From Lamellibrachia satsuma (Eukaryota; Annelida; Polychaeta; Sabellida; Siboglinidae), in assembly GCA_033239005.1 (NCBI GenBank), contig BSQZ01000036.1, forward strand, positions 4,608,001 to 4,672,000: a DNA stretch of 64,000 nucleotides, written 5' to 3'. Position numbers and translations under genes: made by a program. Below the pieces are notes generated by a model, which saw only the letters and a program-made list of their open reading frames with translations, ran no database searches and had not been told where the DNA came from. Shown piece by piece: positions 1-13,145 of the stretch; the stretch's first letter is position 1, and each line of letters opens with the position of its first letter.

Positions 1-169
1 TTTCGAAAACACACGATTTGGCGATTAAACATGCTAGTTTGACAATATATATATATGGAGAGACCCCCGTATGACAGTTGACAGGTAAAGACCTACAAAT
101 AAAGTTTTTAACGTTTGAAGGTGAAATAGAACGTCTTCATTCCCTTTAACATTCTTTAATGTCCCGCAG

Positions 170-553
170 GTCGACGATATCTTACGAAGAATGCTGGAGG
201 AACTAATGAGACAAACCATCAACGTCGATCACGTGCGTCGCAACGAGCGATACTGGGCGGGATGCCAGCCCCGCGAACCGGCCTTCAGGGTGGTGACGTA
301 CGAGTCTGAAGTGTCACAGCTGAAATGGAGCGTCCTCATGCAGGTCGCCTGTTCTCTGAAGCAAATAACGACGTCGCGTGGTATCCGCCTCGACGCCAGC
401 GCCATCCAGCGAATGAGAGAGATTCAGTACGTTTCTCCGCAGAGTCAGTACCTCAGCGACATGCGGGCTTTCGTAGTCTTCAACCAACTGCGTAGGTTCA
501 TCCTAAAGAGTCGGGTGTTCTTCAATGTTATTAGAAAAGCTAGTCTGCTCTAA
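170..553 (+). CDS. Helical cytokine-like family, copy A: terminal coding exon only (partial gene)
   Basis: This is the last coding exon of a family member whose earlier exons lie before the window. A splice acceptor (gtcccgcag) ends at 169; the frame then stays open for 127 codons to TAA at 551-553. AATAAA at 831-836 is a plausible polyadenylation signal. It aligns along its whole length with the last exons of copies C, D and E, keeping the VDHVRR block, the WAG motif, the helix-C cysteine (QVACSL), the ASAIQR block and the C-terminal amphipathic helix. It diverges mainly near the C-terminus (LKSRVFFNVIRKASLL). Phase-0 entry matches the other copies. The exon is undamaged, so the gene may be functional. 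Assignment to the family is firm; the cytokine-like role is inferred from the complete copies. Confidence 0.8.
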   Translation, partial: VDDILRRMLEELMRQTINVDHVRRNERYWAGCQPREPAFRVVTYESEVSQLKWSVLMQVACSLKQITTSRGIRLDASAIQRMREIQYVSPQSQYLSDMRAFVVFNQLRRFILKSRVFFNVIRKASLL

Positions 554-3086
554 GGAATGTGCTACGCAGGCAGAAAACACAGCCGCTTGCTCCGTAGTTT
601 CTAGTCTAGTTTAATTTTGTTATCCATTAATGCATTTTAAATCACAGTTTGTGCATAATGTTATTTTAAATGCACAATTTGTTTAATATTTTTGATATCG
701 TTTATGACATATTATGCTTTACATTTTATAATTATTTACACTACAGGCACATTTACATTTTTTATTGCATATGTCCTATATTTTGAAAGTACTGTATCAT
801 ATAATGTGCAGTTTTATTCCGCAAGCATTTAATAAATAATCCTTTTCTGACGTGTTATTTACATTTAGCAGTTAAGGTGCATATGTTTATTTTATATAAA
901 TATTAATTATAAGATTGTAGCATTGTTTGGTATATATATATATATATATATATACATATATATATTTGTTACATTGTGTATTGTTGATTCGAGAACTGTT
1001 TTGTGAAATGTGCAATTACACCATTTAATGGGTGCATCTTACATTTGGACAGTGGTTAATAATTGTTTCTTACTTACGTACCAGTGAGTTGGATTTGCAT
1101 GAAATTTCTACAATATACACACATATATACCATATACATAAGATTTATACAATATTCTATTTACATGATATGTATACAATACACTATTTATATGAGAATT
1201 TTTACAATATACTATTTACATGAGATCTATACAATATAATATTTGTATAATATGCATACGTTTGTGTGGAGGTTCGGATTTAGGTCCGACATATTGATGA
1301 AATACGCTACAGTTGCGTCTCAACAACATTGTTTTGACTGAATCGCTTACATCGCTGTACAACGAGTTCACGAAAATAAACGGAGTGTAAAACGTTGAAT
1401 GAGTTCATTGTGTTTTGATACGTATACATAAGCTAAATGGAAACAATACTTGTCCACCTGCTTACCACACTCCAGTTAGGGATTCAAGAGACGCTAGAAC
1501 TCAAGTCCGTATGGAATAAATCAACCTCCTCCGTTCCGTTACTAATTCATGTTGGTGTTTCTTTCCGCTAGGTGGCTGCTCTCAATCTCTTCCCAGTCAT
1601 CTTCATGTTCAGTGCCACCTTTATGATGTAGTCATCTTCTTTTTTATCACATCTCAATTTATCCATCTTAGTTACTTCTACAATCGGGATGATCTTGCTC
1701 TCCCTGTAGAGATTGTCACTTGCTTTCTGTCTCATTTGGTGACACCCTGTATCATTCGTATGGCTATCGAGTCTGCAGCAGTGATTCCACTTTCGAGTCT
1801 CTTTGTCAACGTCCAACAAATAATAATGCCAGTATATATAATTATTAATTTGTGTCAACAAATACCTTAGATAGTATGCTGGTGGTACACCCGGGTCCCT
1901 AAGCTTGAGTTGGTATGCGACACAATAAGCTTATTAATGACGGACGTTTAAACATATTTAACTAGTCGAACTGCCCGGCGTTGCACTGGAGAAAAGGCAG
2001 CCATTGCAAGAGGTTATGACTCCTTGCACTGCCCAGTTACGTTTTTTTTAGGGCAGTGCCAATGCCAATCGTAGAAAACACGCGTAGCGTTGCGAACAAT
2101 TGTACGTAACTACAAATTACAAGTGTTCCGTATTTTTCGCCAAACGCCAATTGCGTTCTTTCGTAAGATCTAACAACCAGTTCGTTTGAGGCTGCTTTGG
2201 TTGTGTGTAGATGTAGTGTGTAGTCTAGTTTACCCGATTTAATAGAACTACACATGCGCTTATCGGTCGCGCTGGTTAACATGTAAGCCTTCGGTTAACT
2301 GGAGAATTCGGGGGGGGGGGCGGGGGCAGTGTATACATTATTGTCAGTACACCATCCTTGGGAATTTGTCTAACTGACACCCCCCCACAAACAAGTCGTA
2401 GACTTCTGTTAAAAATATATCCTTTCCAAGTTGAGTGTATTGAAAAGTTCACCATGTAACGTGAATTATTCGATGATATAGATTAATTCACTAACATACT
2501 TGATCCTTAGATTAATGGGACGTCTCCGTTGCTACACTTTATCATAAAAACGATATCAAAATATATAACCTTAATTACCGAGATTCCGTGTAATCAATCG
2601 TAGTCGTCACAATGAAATGTACGGTTTGGATCTAGGTTTCGGTGTGTGCGTCAAACATGGCGCCACATCACGGATCCTACACAATCGAAGTTACAATATT
2701 GATGAACCAGCCAGTGGCTATGCCAAAACCAACTTACCGAACACGTGACCACGTGTGGTCGTTGTGTTTGCCCGTGCATTCTATTCTTTATTATCATTTT
2801 ATTTCATCTACATTATTCACTCATAATTGTTACAGTATTTAGAGAATGGCATTGCTATTTAAACACCATAAAATACCAAGACAAGCCTCATGTAAAATTA
2901 TGTGAACATTAGTCATATAGGCCTACCTAGGAGTTAAGATGCAAATGTGCTCATATAAATATATGTGCAATTGTTATTAACACTTTCAGCAATGTCATTA
3001 TTTCGTTTTATTCATGCTATTGATTCATAATTGTAAATATTGTTTCGAAATACCCTATTAACATCAAAAGAAACGCATTAAAATGT
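554..3086. other. Intergenic AT-rich stretch
   Basis: No coding exon recognised. It contains a short (TA)n run near 931-965, the likely polyadenylation signal of copy A, and a C-rich tract near 2380. A first exon for pseudogene B was looked for here and not found. Confidence 0.5.
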
Positions 3087-3087
3087 A

Positions 3088-3525
<438 letters not shown>

Positions 3526-3546
3526 TGAATATGCTATGTTCTTCAG

Positions 3547-5417
3547 CGGCCTTTGTACTAATGAGCGGCAGCATCAAAGGCGAAGACCCGTCAACAGTCG
3601 ACGTAGAACACCCGTGCGGAGGTTCTGCTGTCGTCGAGCGGCCGGCGACAGCGACGGTCAAGTCGGCGGTCAAGGCGGAGGATGTCACTCGTCTCCTGAC
3701 GCGAGCCCTACATCGTGTCAACGACATCAAACATACATATGTAAGTAAGGCAGATTCACTGACGTGTTGTATCTTACCAACTTACTTAATTGTCTTCGTG
3801 CCTACTGGCGCATAAAGCAAAAACAACACACTTCCACTTCTGTCGGTCTGCAGCTTGTTTGGCAGCCTCGCTCCAGGCTAGGGGTGTTTCGCGTAATTCC
3901 CCCACCACAGTTTTCTTTTAGGTTGTTTTGGTCGTCCTCGTTTTCGTTTTCCGTCGGGGATCCACCTCAAGGCTGCTTTTACTATAATGTCGTCATCTCT
4001 TCGCCATCTCTTCGCCGATCTACCTCCGTCTATTTGTGGTGAAGAAGCCATCCATGTTAATTTGTTTAGTTAATTTAAGAAGTTCTTTGTAAGAAATTTA
4101 ATGTGGCCAGAATATTGATGACGTTTCGAATATTCTGGCGCATTGTCTCAGATGGCATATAATCATTAGTAGACAGGCACCATGCAATTATGGTGCATGA
4201 CGCTGCTGGCTGTATTAGTCAAATTCCCTGCTACGCGTAAGCGCTGGTTGGCTAATTGTCCATGTGCAGCGATGCGTCGCCTCGACAAAATAGTGTTGTC
4301 ACGCATGAGTAACGTCCGTCTATGGCCACTGTCGTGTGGCATACTAAGTAACCTCAGGCGGGGGCTTCTTATCTTGTCAACGGATGACAACTCACTTAGC
4401 CAAGTGCAAAAACAGACAATATAGATGATGCGTTACTTTTGATAGTGGAAGTAATAATGTTGGACTACGACATTACTGACATATTTAATTATGCAATAGG
4501 CATATATACAACCTTTTCCTTACCCGCATATATGTCTCATTATTTTCAGCATCACATGTCTGCTTTACTTAGAGAAGTTAATTTAAGCAACAATAATTAT
4601 ACGAATGCATATCGCGACTGTGTAGCGCCTTCGTGGTCCGGATGCTGGCGAACACTTTCCCCATCGCAATGCAGGACTTTGACTTGGCCACTGACGCCAG
4701 GACAAAGGTGAAATGGGTTGTTTGCTCGGGGTGTAACCAATACAAGGAAGTAAATAATCGTTCTAATAAATTAGTCTTTCTTCAAACAGTAGCGCAAAAT
4801 ACGTCTTCATCCGTTGTAGTACATTCTATTATAATGAAACACATAAAGCTTAATTGGACAATCAGAATGAAAACACTGTATCATGACATGTATCTAGAAC
4901 TGGCACAAGCGTAATAAACTCATGCTACTTATATATGAACATACTTACTATAATTTAATTATATAATACGAACTTTGGCGCCAATGGGTATGTTCGTGTG
5001 ACATTATCACACGGGCTGAGTTATTATTATTATTGTCTAACAGTCATTGTAATCAGGTTGACGCCACCATGAGGCAACTGATGGAATCACTGATGACATA
5101 TATCGTGACGTGACGAGCGATATTGGGCGGGAGAAAATCCCCGCCAGCTGGCCTTCAGGAAGACGACGTACGATAAGGAGGTGTCACGGCTACAAGGGAA
5201 CGTCCTCATTCCGATCGCCTGCTCCATCGAGCAGATAACGACGTCACGTGGTATGAGCCTCGAGGCCAACGCCATCCAGCGACTGAAACAGATCGAGTAC
5301 ATGTCTCCGTCGAATCAATACCTCCCGCGAATCATACAGGCGTTCGTTGCGTTCAACTCTCCACAGAGAGTTATCACAGAGAGTCAGGCATTCTTCGCCG
5401 CTCTCGGAAAGACCTGA
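3547..5417 (+). pseudogene. Helical cytokine-like family, copy B: decayed copy
   Basis: Exon 2 (3547-3740) is well preserved: acceptor cttcag, phase-1 entry, the VEHPC motif, helix A, and donor GTAAGT after a TAT codon. Exon 3 is recognisable at about 4613-4707 (RLCSAFVVRMLA block, donor GTGAAA), but no AG acceptor is visible at its expected start and it has a small internal deletion relative to copy C. Exon 4 (5057-5417) begins correctly after aatcag but lost roughly 17 bases in the VDHVRR region, giving a frameshift and a stop at 5111-5113, 18 codons into the exon. The remainder still resembles copies C and D closely, so inactivation is recent. No first exon was found upstream. A truncated product without helices C and D cannot be excluded but is unlikely to fold. 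Confidence 0.8.
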
Positions 5418-7445
5418 CTTTATATGAAAATACGAAGAATTTACTGCACATCAGCCCACATTGGCAGGAATTATATTCCGCGATTCGACCAGGCAGACAT
5501 TTGTGTTGTGATTTTGCGGAAATGGTGATTTAGACCCGAAACCGGAACTCGATAGCACAGACGAATAGTCGCCGGAAACACATTAACGTGTTGATATAAA
5601 GGTAACCTGAGTCCCTGAATATACTTTGGTATGGAAGGTTGGGGCAAGGAACCCCTTTTATGGGAAAATGGCTATAACTATTCATATACGTATTATGTTT
5701 AGGTATATATGCTGCCATGCAATTGTTGTGTGGATGTATTCTGAAATACCAAAACATGGGGGCACGACACACTTTATGATTAAAATGGACACGATTTTAG
5801 AATTTTTTTATTCATAGCTGTGATTTGACGGAGGCTCCAGACGTGGGAAATTGCTTTTTTGGCACAACCACACATACTTGCACAATCAACTTGTGAGACT
5901 AATATCGTACTAATCAAGCAATATCTACTTGATTAGAAGATTGTACAGAGGTAGCTAGCCATGGACGACCATGTGTGTTTGACATTGTTTCGTCAGACGT
6001 TTGTTTTACGTCTAGGTCCTTGCACGTAAATCGTACACAAGGACATATGACATTTAAGAAAGAAACCTTCCCAATGAGCAGATAAAGAGAAATGAAGTTT
6101 ACATCCGTATCTGTTGTATGTCTTCAACATCTAAGATAAGCCCAACATCCGTTTGCAAAGCATGCTCTGGAATAAATCATATTTTATTCTTTATACTGAA
6201 CAATTTCAGTTAACTAAATACGCCAAGAAACACAACATTTGAACTATTGGCTAATTTCGGAGATACTAGACGGAATTTGGTGGCAGTTTGTAAATAGTTT
6301 AACTTCTTCATTAAGTAGCGTATAGTACATGGATTGTGACAAAGAGTTCTGTTTTGTTGCCAGTTACGAAGTGACCATAAAACACGTTAACAATGTGCAG
6401 TCACGTGGATACTAATGGTTAGCAACTTAAAACGTTAAAGTAAGCCGAAATATACACACAATTTTGTTTTAGGTAAAACATTTTATTTTTAAAAATCCCA
6501 TATAAATTATTAAGTCACACCAACATTACCGTGTTAAAAACCACAACCAAAACATGTACATATACTGTAGATATACTGTAGATATACGTATATACTAAGT
6601 TGCTCAACTCAGTTGCTCAACCGATACAAAATGCTATAAAAAACAATAATGTAAAACGATTAAATTACTGCAAATAATGTAATATTAAGTTATACGAACT
6701 TATGAGCACAGTCGATATTATATTAATATGAAATATATAAATAATGTAAAATTATTAAATTACCAACAAATATCATGTCCGTTTCATGTAAAAACATTGC
6801 ATTAATAGCTGCTACGCTGCTATGTAGGAACTCTTTTTATAAAATAAAAATACAATAATATTATCATAGATATACAATGGTATATATACAAAAACAAGTC
6901 AAAATAACAAAATAATAATGCGTTGATCATAAACATGAATCACGATAATCTACATATAAACACATTACATATTATATACAATGTAAAACAAAAATTAAAT
7001 ACACCATCGAATATAGAGATAGCGGCAGGCAGTGTTACTTGAGCCACTGGGTTAGTTGAGCCAAGCATGTTTCCCAGGAAACTACAGCAGCGACAGTTAC
7101 ATGGTACCATCCAGTGATTGAACGTGTTATTAGAACACGATTGACGTATAATAGATTATATTTGTTACAATTGCCAGAAAATGTGAGCTAAAAGTATGTT
7201 GTTTGATGTTTTTCGAAATTTTTGGTAATTGTTATTAATATCTGCTGGTGTATAAACTATTAACGCACGTGACTAGACTTTATTATCTGTGAACAGAACA
7301 CTAATTTCTAAGATATTCTATAACATTTGTTGTCCGGCAAATTACAAACGACATTAATATTAACAGATCGCCCTACACACACATGAATGCCTGGTCAAAC
7401 AAATCGCCTAGTCCTGCCAGTATGATCAGTTAAGCAGTACATTCT
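5418..7445. other. Intergenic AT-rich stretch between copies B and C
   Basis: Nothing recognisable as coding. TTTATT at 7279-7284 reads AATAAA on the minus strand, about 160 bp past the stop of copy C, and is its likely polyadenylation signal. Confidence 0.4.
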
Positions 7446-9670
7446 TCATATAAGTCCGGCCTTTCCGAGAGCAGCGAAGAACGCCCGACTCTCCGTGAGA
7501 AGTCTCTGTAGAGAGTTGAATGCAACGAACGCCTGTATGTCGCCGAGGTATTGGTTCGACGGAGACTTGTACTCTATCTGCTTCAGTCGCTGGATGGCGC
7601 TGACGTCGAGGCTCATACTACGTGACGTCGTTATCTGCTCGAGGGAGCAGGCGATCGGCATGAGGACGTTCCATTGTAGCTGTGACACCTCCTTGTCGTA
7701 CGTCGTCTCCCTGAAGGCAAGCTGGCGGGGATTGTCTCCCGCCCAATATCGCTCGTCGCGACGCACGTGATCAACGTAGACGATATGTGTCATCAGTGAT
7801 TTCATCAGTTGCCTCAAGGTGGCGTCAACCTGAGTAAAATTAAAGAGTCTTAAACATACGCATTGACGTTGAATATCTTATATTAATGTTGTACTTTTGG
7901 ATAAAAATTAAAATGTTACTTATGTGAAATTATGGTGCATGTAGAATGTTTTATCACCTTTAGGTACTCTGAAAATATATCACATAATTTCTCTTTTATA
8001 CTTAATACCTATTTTATTGTGTTTCGTAAAAATTAAGCCTGCTGTTTTAGTTCCTTGAGCTGTCACTCAAATGTAGACATATCTTGGAATTATTGTTAAG
8101 TAAAACAAAATGATAAGCGGATTATTTATTTCATTTTATCGGTTACGTTTAAAGCAAATAAAAAACATGTTTACCTTTGTCCTGACGCCAGTGGCCGAGA
8201 CAAAGTCCAGGTGCAGGTCCGGCATTGCGATGGGGAATGTTTTCGCCAGCATCCGGACCACGAAGGCGCTACACAGTCGTTGGGAAGCCTGGTGGAACAA
8301 TAAAAATGTATGTGATTAACGCTATTTCTTTAGCTAAAGTTTTACATACGTTGCAACTACAAATGTGTATGGTCTGAAACATTCCATGCGGAAGTAAATA
8401 CAAAACTGTGCATATTGCATGATTATTTCTGAATTGGATCAACACTACTAGGCCTAATTTCCTTTGGTGCGTATGCATTATTTACGATGTTTGGGTCAGT
8501 TCTATGCAAACGCCTTACAATGTATTTATAATACTTCTTATATATTTTCTCTTATGATAGTTCTGCTATAAGTTTACATAGTAAACAAATAGTCACCTTG
8601 GCCGCACGCAATACACAATGACGATTACTATGGCTGTACAGGGTTAGTGGTATCATTGGAGAAACATGTTGCCTATATGTCGTCCTCGAAACTGGCGCCT
8701 GTCATTGTTTAAAATAGCAAGAACACAGTCGCTAGTTGCTAAATGGAACGTCACCAGTTAACAATTTCCGCCTCTTTTTGCTGAGTGGCGTTATCCGTAT
8801 GATCAGTGGTGTGGATGCGCCGAGACTGAAAGTGTGTCAATGTACTGACGTACGGAGGAGTGTCACGTATTCACACTGAAAGGAACAGAAAGCGGAACGA
8901 ACGTGCATGTCATGCTTACATATGTTTTTTTGATGTCGTTGACGCGATGTAGGGCTCGCGTCAAGAGACGAGCGACATCCTCCGCCTTGACCGCCGACTT
9001 GACCGTCGCTGTCGCCGGCCGCTCGACGACAGCAGAACCTCCGCACGGATGTTCTACGTCGACTGTTGACAGGTCTTCGCCTTTGACGCCGCCGCTGCCG
9101 ACCGTGGTTGCGAGGGCTGGTGAAAACACAAATGTCCCTGTACTAATATGGCCTCGAACTGCTACCGAACAATCTTTGTTGCCGCTGAAGGCGGTGATAG
9201 TATCGAAATCAACGCCTATCAAATACCAGAGGCAGTTGTAATCGAAACCAGGATAGCAGGCCTATTTAATTAACAACAACTCTGATCTGAGCGATTACGA
9301 ACAGTTGAAAGCATAAAGCCGTTACATCTGCGTGGACTTAGCGTCTTGTCGAGCAGATATATCTGTGTAGAAACTGTATAGGCAAACCCGTCCCCGAGTT
9401 TTGAAAAGGAAGGTTTGGGCGCACAGTCTGCTGGGATTTCTTTAAAAAAATAGTATACACACATTCACAACAACGCAGATCAATACATCGATGATATACT
9501 TAAAATCATGTCTTTGCTTGATATATTACAACAACACGTTCGTAACAATAATTAATCCGCAGCGGACACATTTTCATAAAATAAATAATAAATCAAATAA
9601 CACATTGAAGCATCACTAGAAATGATGTTGAACACTCACCGATTGCAACCAATACTGTGAAGCGAAACAT
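7446..9670 (-). CDS. Helical cytokine-like secreted protein, copy C (four exons, 241 aa)
   Basis: Complete gene on the minus strand. Exon 1 is 9670-9640 (31 nt, donor GTGAGT, phase 1), exon 2 is 9116-8920 (acceptor ccag, donor GTAAGC, phase 0), exon 3 is 8288-8175 (114 nt, donor GTAAAC, phase 0) and exon 4 is 7829-7446 (acceptor ctcag, stop TAA). All junctions are GT/AG and the joined frame is open. The protein starts MFRFTVLVAI and continues hydrophobic across the first junction, giving a signal peptide. Predicted helix A ends exon 2 (AEDVARLLTRALHRVNDI); exon 3 would be the A-B loop; exon 4 carries helix B (LRQLMKSLMTHIVYV), helix C with a conserved Cys (PIACSLEQI) and helix D (FNSLQRLLTESRAFFAAL). 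Two Cys conserved across the family, one in exon 2 (HPC) and one in exon 4 (IAC), could pair. No sequence family was recognised with certainty; a class I helical cytokine fits fold and gene structure. Confidence 0.85.
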
Positions 9671-9750
9671 GGCGAAGATACGTGTAGATATGATACAAGT
9701 GTCGTATCGTGGCGAGAAGGTTTAATTGACTGCTGCTAATGTATTGCTGC

Positions 9751-9757
9751 TTATATA
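9751..9757 (-). promoter_or_regulatory. TATA box of copy C
   Basis: On the minus strand the sequence reads GTGTATATAAGCAG, a good TATA box 81-87 bp before the ATG at 9670. A TCAATT initiator-like site lies about 30 bp further down, consistent with a 5' UTR of roughly 55 bp. Confidence 0.55.
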
Positions 9758-11442
9758 CACGCATTATCGAGAGTTGGAAAACTGAAATGAGTGGCCTTTT
9801 TATTCATAATATTATTTCTTATCTGCCCGAAGTGACCAATTCGTATATTTCCCAGTGAGGTAATTCTTCCCAAACCCAGTGAAGCATGACGGGTAATCGA
9901 AGCGCCAGCGAATCGTGACTGCAATTGCTTCCACATCCGCTATTTGGCATTAAAGTGAATTGTTTTTTTTAAGTCTCGTTTCCGACTGGTTGTATATCCG
10001 CATACAATGTTCCGCTGTGGCTAAGTTAATTGTGCTTTATTCCATTATATGTTTAAACGAAATGTTTGATGACTTAACCGGTCTCTTTGTTAAACAAGGT
10101 GCTGAAAGGGCTCCTGCTTGACAGTTATCTAATAATCTTCCCAGTTACGTAAATTTAATTAGAAAGGGTTTGAGGTAACCTTGGGAACAACTCATGATGA
10201 TCTCTCTGCTGAAAAGAATGGAAGTGTGTGCGTACATCTATACCTGCTGTTAGATTACTTTGACATGATTCGGAAAAGCATAACTTCCGATACGACTGGA
10301 TTAATTAATTTCAAACCGGAAGAAATGTCCCGGAACCGCATTATCGAGTACACGAAACTAACAAAGGGCCCCCACCCCCGCTTTAAAGGTCACGCACGAG
10401 TCGTGGGTGTCGGTGATTTTACTTCCGTTTGCGTCTAGACAATTACTAAAGTATCATAAGTTAGCTTTAGGCCCGAAACCGAAAACTTATGAAAACCACG
10501 AGAATGGCATCTGAACGTGCCCATATATGCATTGTTTTCTTTTGAGTTCTATTGACTCAAACCAGCAGCAGACCCAGGGGGGTCTTGGGGGCCTCAAGAT
10601 CCCCTAGGCCATGAAGGGGGGTCTTAGACCGCCATGTATCCGTGGCAAATATCATAGTAAAGCACAATGTATATAGGTCTACATCGAAACTATTGTCAAT
10701 GTAAAGACTGAAGTATTAGCAGCCGGCTGATATTAACCTTTCTGTGAGTAGAACGACACATGTGTCGTCCCCCTCCCCGGTTCATAAGTAGAAAGACATA
10801 ATATGGCTACGACTGACACCCACCCCCCCCCGCCAACAAGTCTACATCCGCCCCTGATTCAAAGAAATCCGCAAAACGCGTCACATTGCAAAAACCATTA
10901 TTTCTCCAGACAAAATTATTTTTACTTGTAGCATCTGATACATAGCTTCCGCAAACTACTTTCATACATGTTAGTTCTGATGTAATCTGTTATGACTAAT
11001 ATTCTGGATCAGTGTGGCGTACTTCGTTTTAAATAAATAGTCTTTCTCAATGTTGGTTGAGAAATGCCACACTGCGTGCTGAACTCAAGGTCGCAGTTCA
11101 TTAACATATAAAATGTCAACATTACATTTAAACATAGCGGCTCATTAAAATATATTTGGTTGGAGAACATATTAAAATAATGCTAATTTTGGAAACAAAA
11201 ATATTGGAGCCTAAGCCTAAGGAGCTATACACATACCGTACCGTATCGAATCATACCGTACCGTACCAGACCGTACCATATACAATACCAAGCTCTAAAT
11301 AACTTTCAGCAACCAGTTTCTATCGATTAACTTTCACATCGAATCAAGCCCGTTTACACATGGATGCGCTTAAATGAATACGCTACAAACATGGGGAAAC
11401 GATATTGTTGTCTTTGTTGAAGTGTTATTCACTAATGGAACC

Positions 11443-11498
11443 GGGAATTTTCACTGTGTTTATTTTTTATTGTTTTGTTCTAATGTGCATAAATATGG
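11443..11498 (+). promoter_or_regulatory. kappaB-like site and TATA-like box of copy D
   Basis: GGGAATTTTC at 11443-11452 is close to the Rel/NF-kappaB consensus. CATAAATA at 11489-11496 is a TATA-like box about 95 bp before the ATG at 11591, and TCAATTC near 11518 could serve as initiator. Order and spacing resemble an inducible promoter. Single short motifs have high chance rates, so this is a candidate only. Confidence 0.3.
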
Positions 11499-11590
11499 CA
11501 ATACGAAGACAAATTCGTCAATTCTGGACACAAAACGAATCGTGAGACACTCTTCTTCGTTCAGTATCTGCATCAGTTTCCGCTCTCAGT

Positions 11591-13110
11591 ATGACCGACT
11601 ACACGATAATAATTGCCATCGGTGAGTGATAAACTTGTTTTCTGAAGTTAAGGTTTTTCGAAGGTGTCATGTGTTAAATAGATGCATTAACTTTACTATG
11701 GTATTAGCGAATTTCTTTACACTTATTCCGTTAACACAACTGCCAATAAGCTTCGAAGAACATTTTGATTAGGTGTGCAACTTGCAGTATACCATGACTT
11801 TCCAAGCCTAGGGAATATATATAGGCTATTATTTGTTTTCAGTCTAGCCTCCTATATTATAAAAATTGTGTGTTTATAATTCAGTATTAATATTAAACCC
11901 ATACACTTGGTCGACGGACGCAGAGAGCGTTTGGTGTAGCGAAAGAGTAATGATTGTTTATACGCAAGATATACTAAGAATGATGAAAATGCATTAAAGA
12001 ATTATTTAATAGCTCCAAAACTTGCACTATTGTAATTATAAGCTATATATAGCTACACATACACACTTCGTTGATATTTCGACCGTCGCTCAGATCAAAT
12101 TAAATACATCAGGGATTCTGGTGCCGATTATAAAGATTGTGTTGCTCGATAGGAGTTCGAGTCCTCACGGTTACACATTTATTTTTGGTTTTAGCCGCTC
12201 TTGTTGCCACGGTCGGCAGCGACGGCGTCAAAGGCGAAGACCCGTCAACAGTCGACGTAGAACATCCGTGCGGCGGTTCTGCTGTCGTCGAGCGGCCGGC
12301 GACAGCGACGGTCAAGTCGGCGGTCAAGGCGGAGGATGTCGCTCGTCTCTTGACGCGAGCTCTACATCGTGTCAACGACATCAAAGCTACTTATGTAAGT
12401 TAGACGTATACTTAACTGTACAATGTACATTTATTTGTATGATTTTACGCACACATTCCTTTCACTTTGCCGTATCCGCTTCACTTTGCCTTTTGCGTTG
12501 AGCGTTCGCGGTAGGCGTCTCGATTCAATTAGTTCCGTTAACGCAGACAGACGTGTTCAGTTACTGTGGTTTTGTGTTCTCTTGTTATCGGTTAACTGGA
12601 TATTGTTGTTAATGGGACCTACGCTATTCATTTACCCCAGTGTGAATCAGATTAGTTGAAGTTGAGATATGTAGTATGTGAATAGTTAAAGTAGTATACG
12701 CAATCCGTTTATTAAAAGAGTGCTTTCTTTGGTTAAAACCATAACATGTTGTAGTCGATACTAGGTAGGTTCGATTTTTGTCATACGTGTATGCTTCATT
12801 CCACCAGGCGTCGCAGCGACTACATAGCGTCTTCGTGATTCGGATGTTAGAAAACATCGCAATACCGGACCTGAACCCGAAACGAGAGGTGAACACGCAG
12901 GTCCGGAACAAGGTAACGCCATCTCTTTGATTTGAGCGTCATTCCTTTAATAAAATGTGTGCTTCGTCCTTAGTGGCAAAAAAGTGGTAACATCACAATT
13001 TCCAAGTTGCATTTTTTTACCAAGACCTGTTCATCAGTGGGCGCAGACAATATGTAATAAATGATTACCATTATATTCCAATTACACAAAATGCAAAGCA
13101 TTACATTGGA

Positions 13111-13145
<35 letters not shown>

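Larger units (their letters stand above)
9671..11590. other. Shared 5' region between divergent copies C and D
   Basis: About 1.9 kb separates the two start codons. Apart from the promoter motifs listed separately no coding sequence was seen. A segment near 10565-10860, with G-rich and C-rich runs ending in ccgcccctg, may be an old transposon remnant; a similar C-rich sequence occurs near 2375-2395. Confidence 0.35.
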
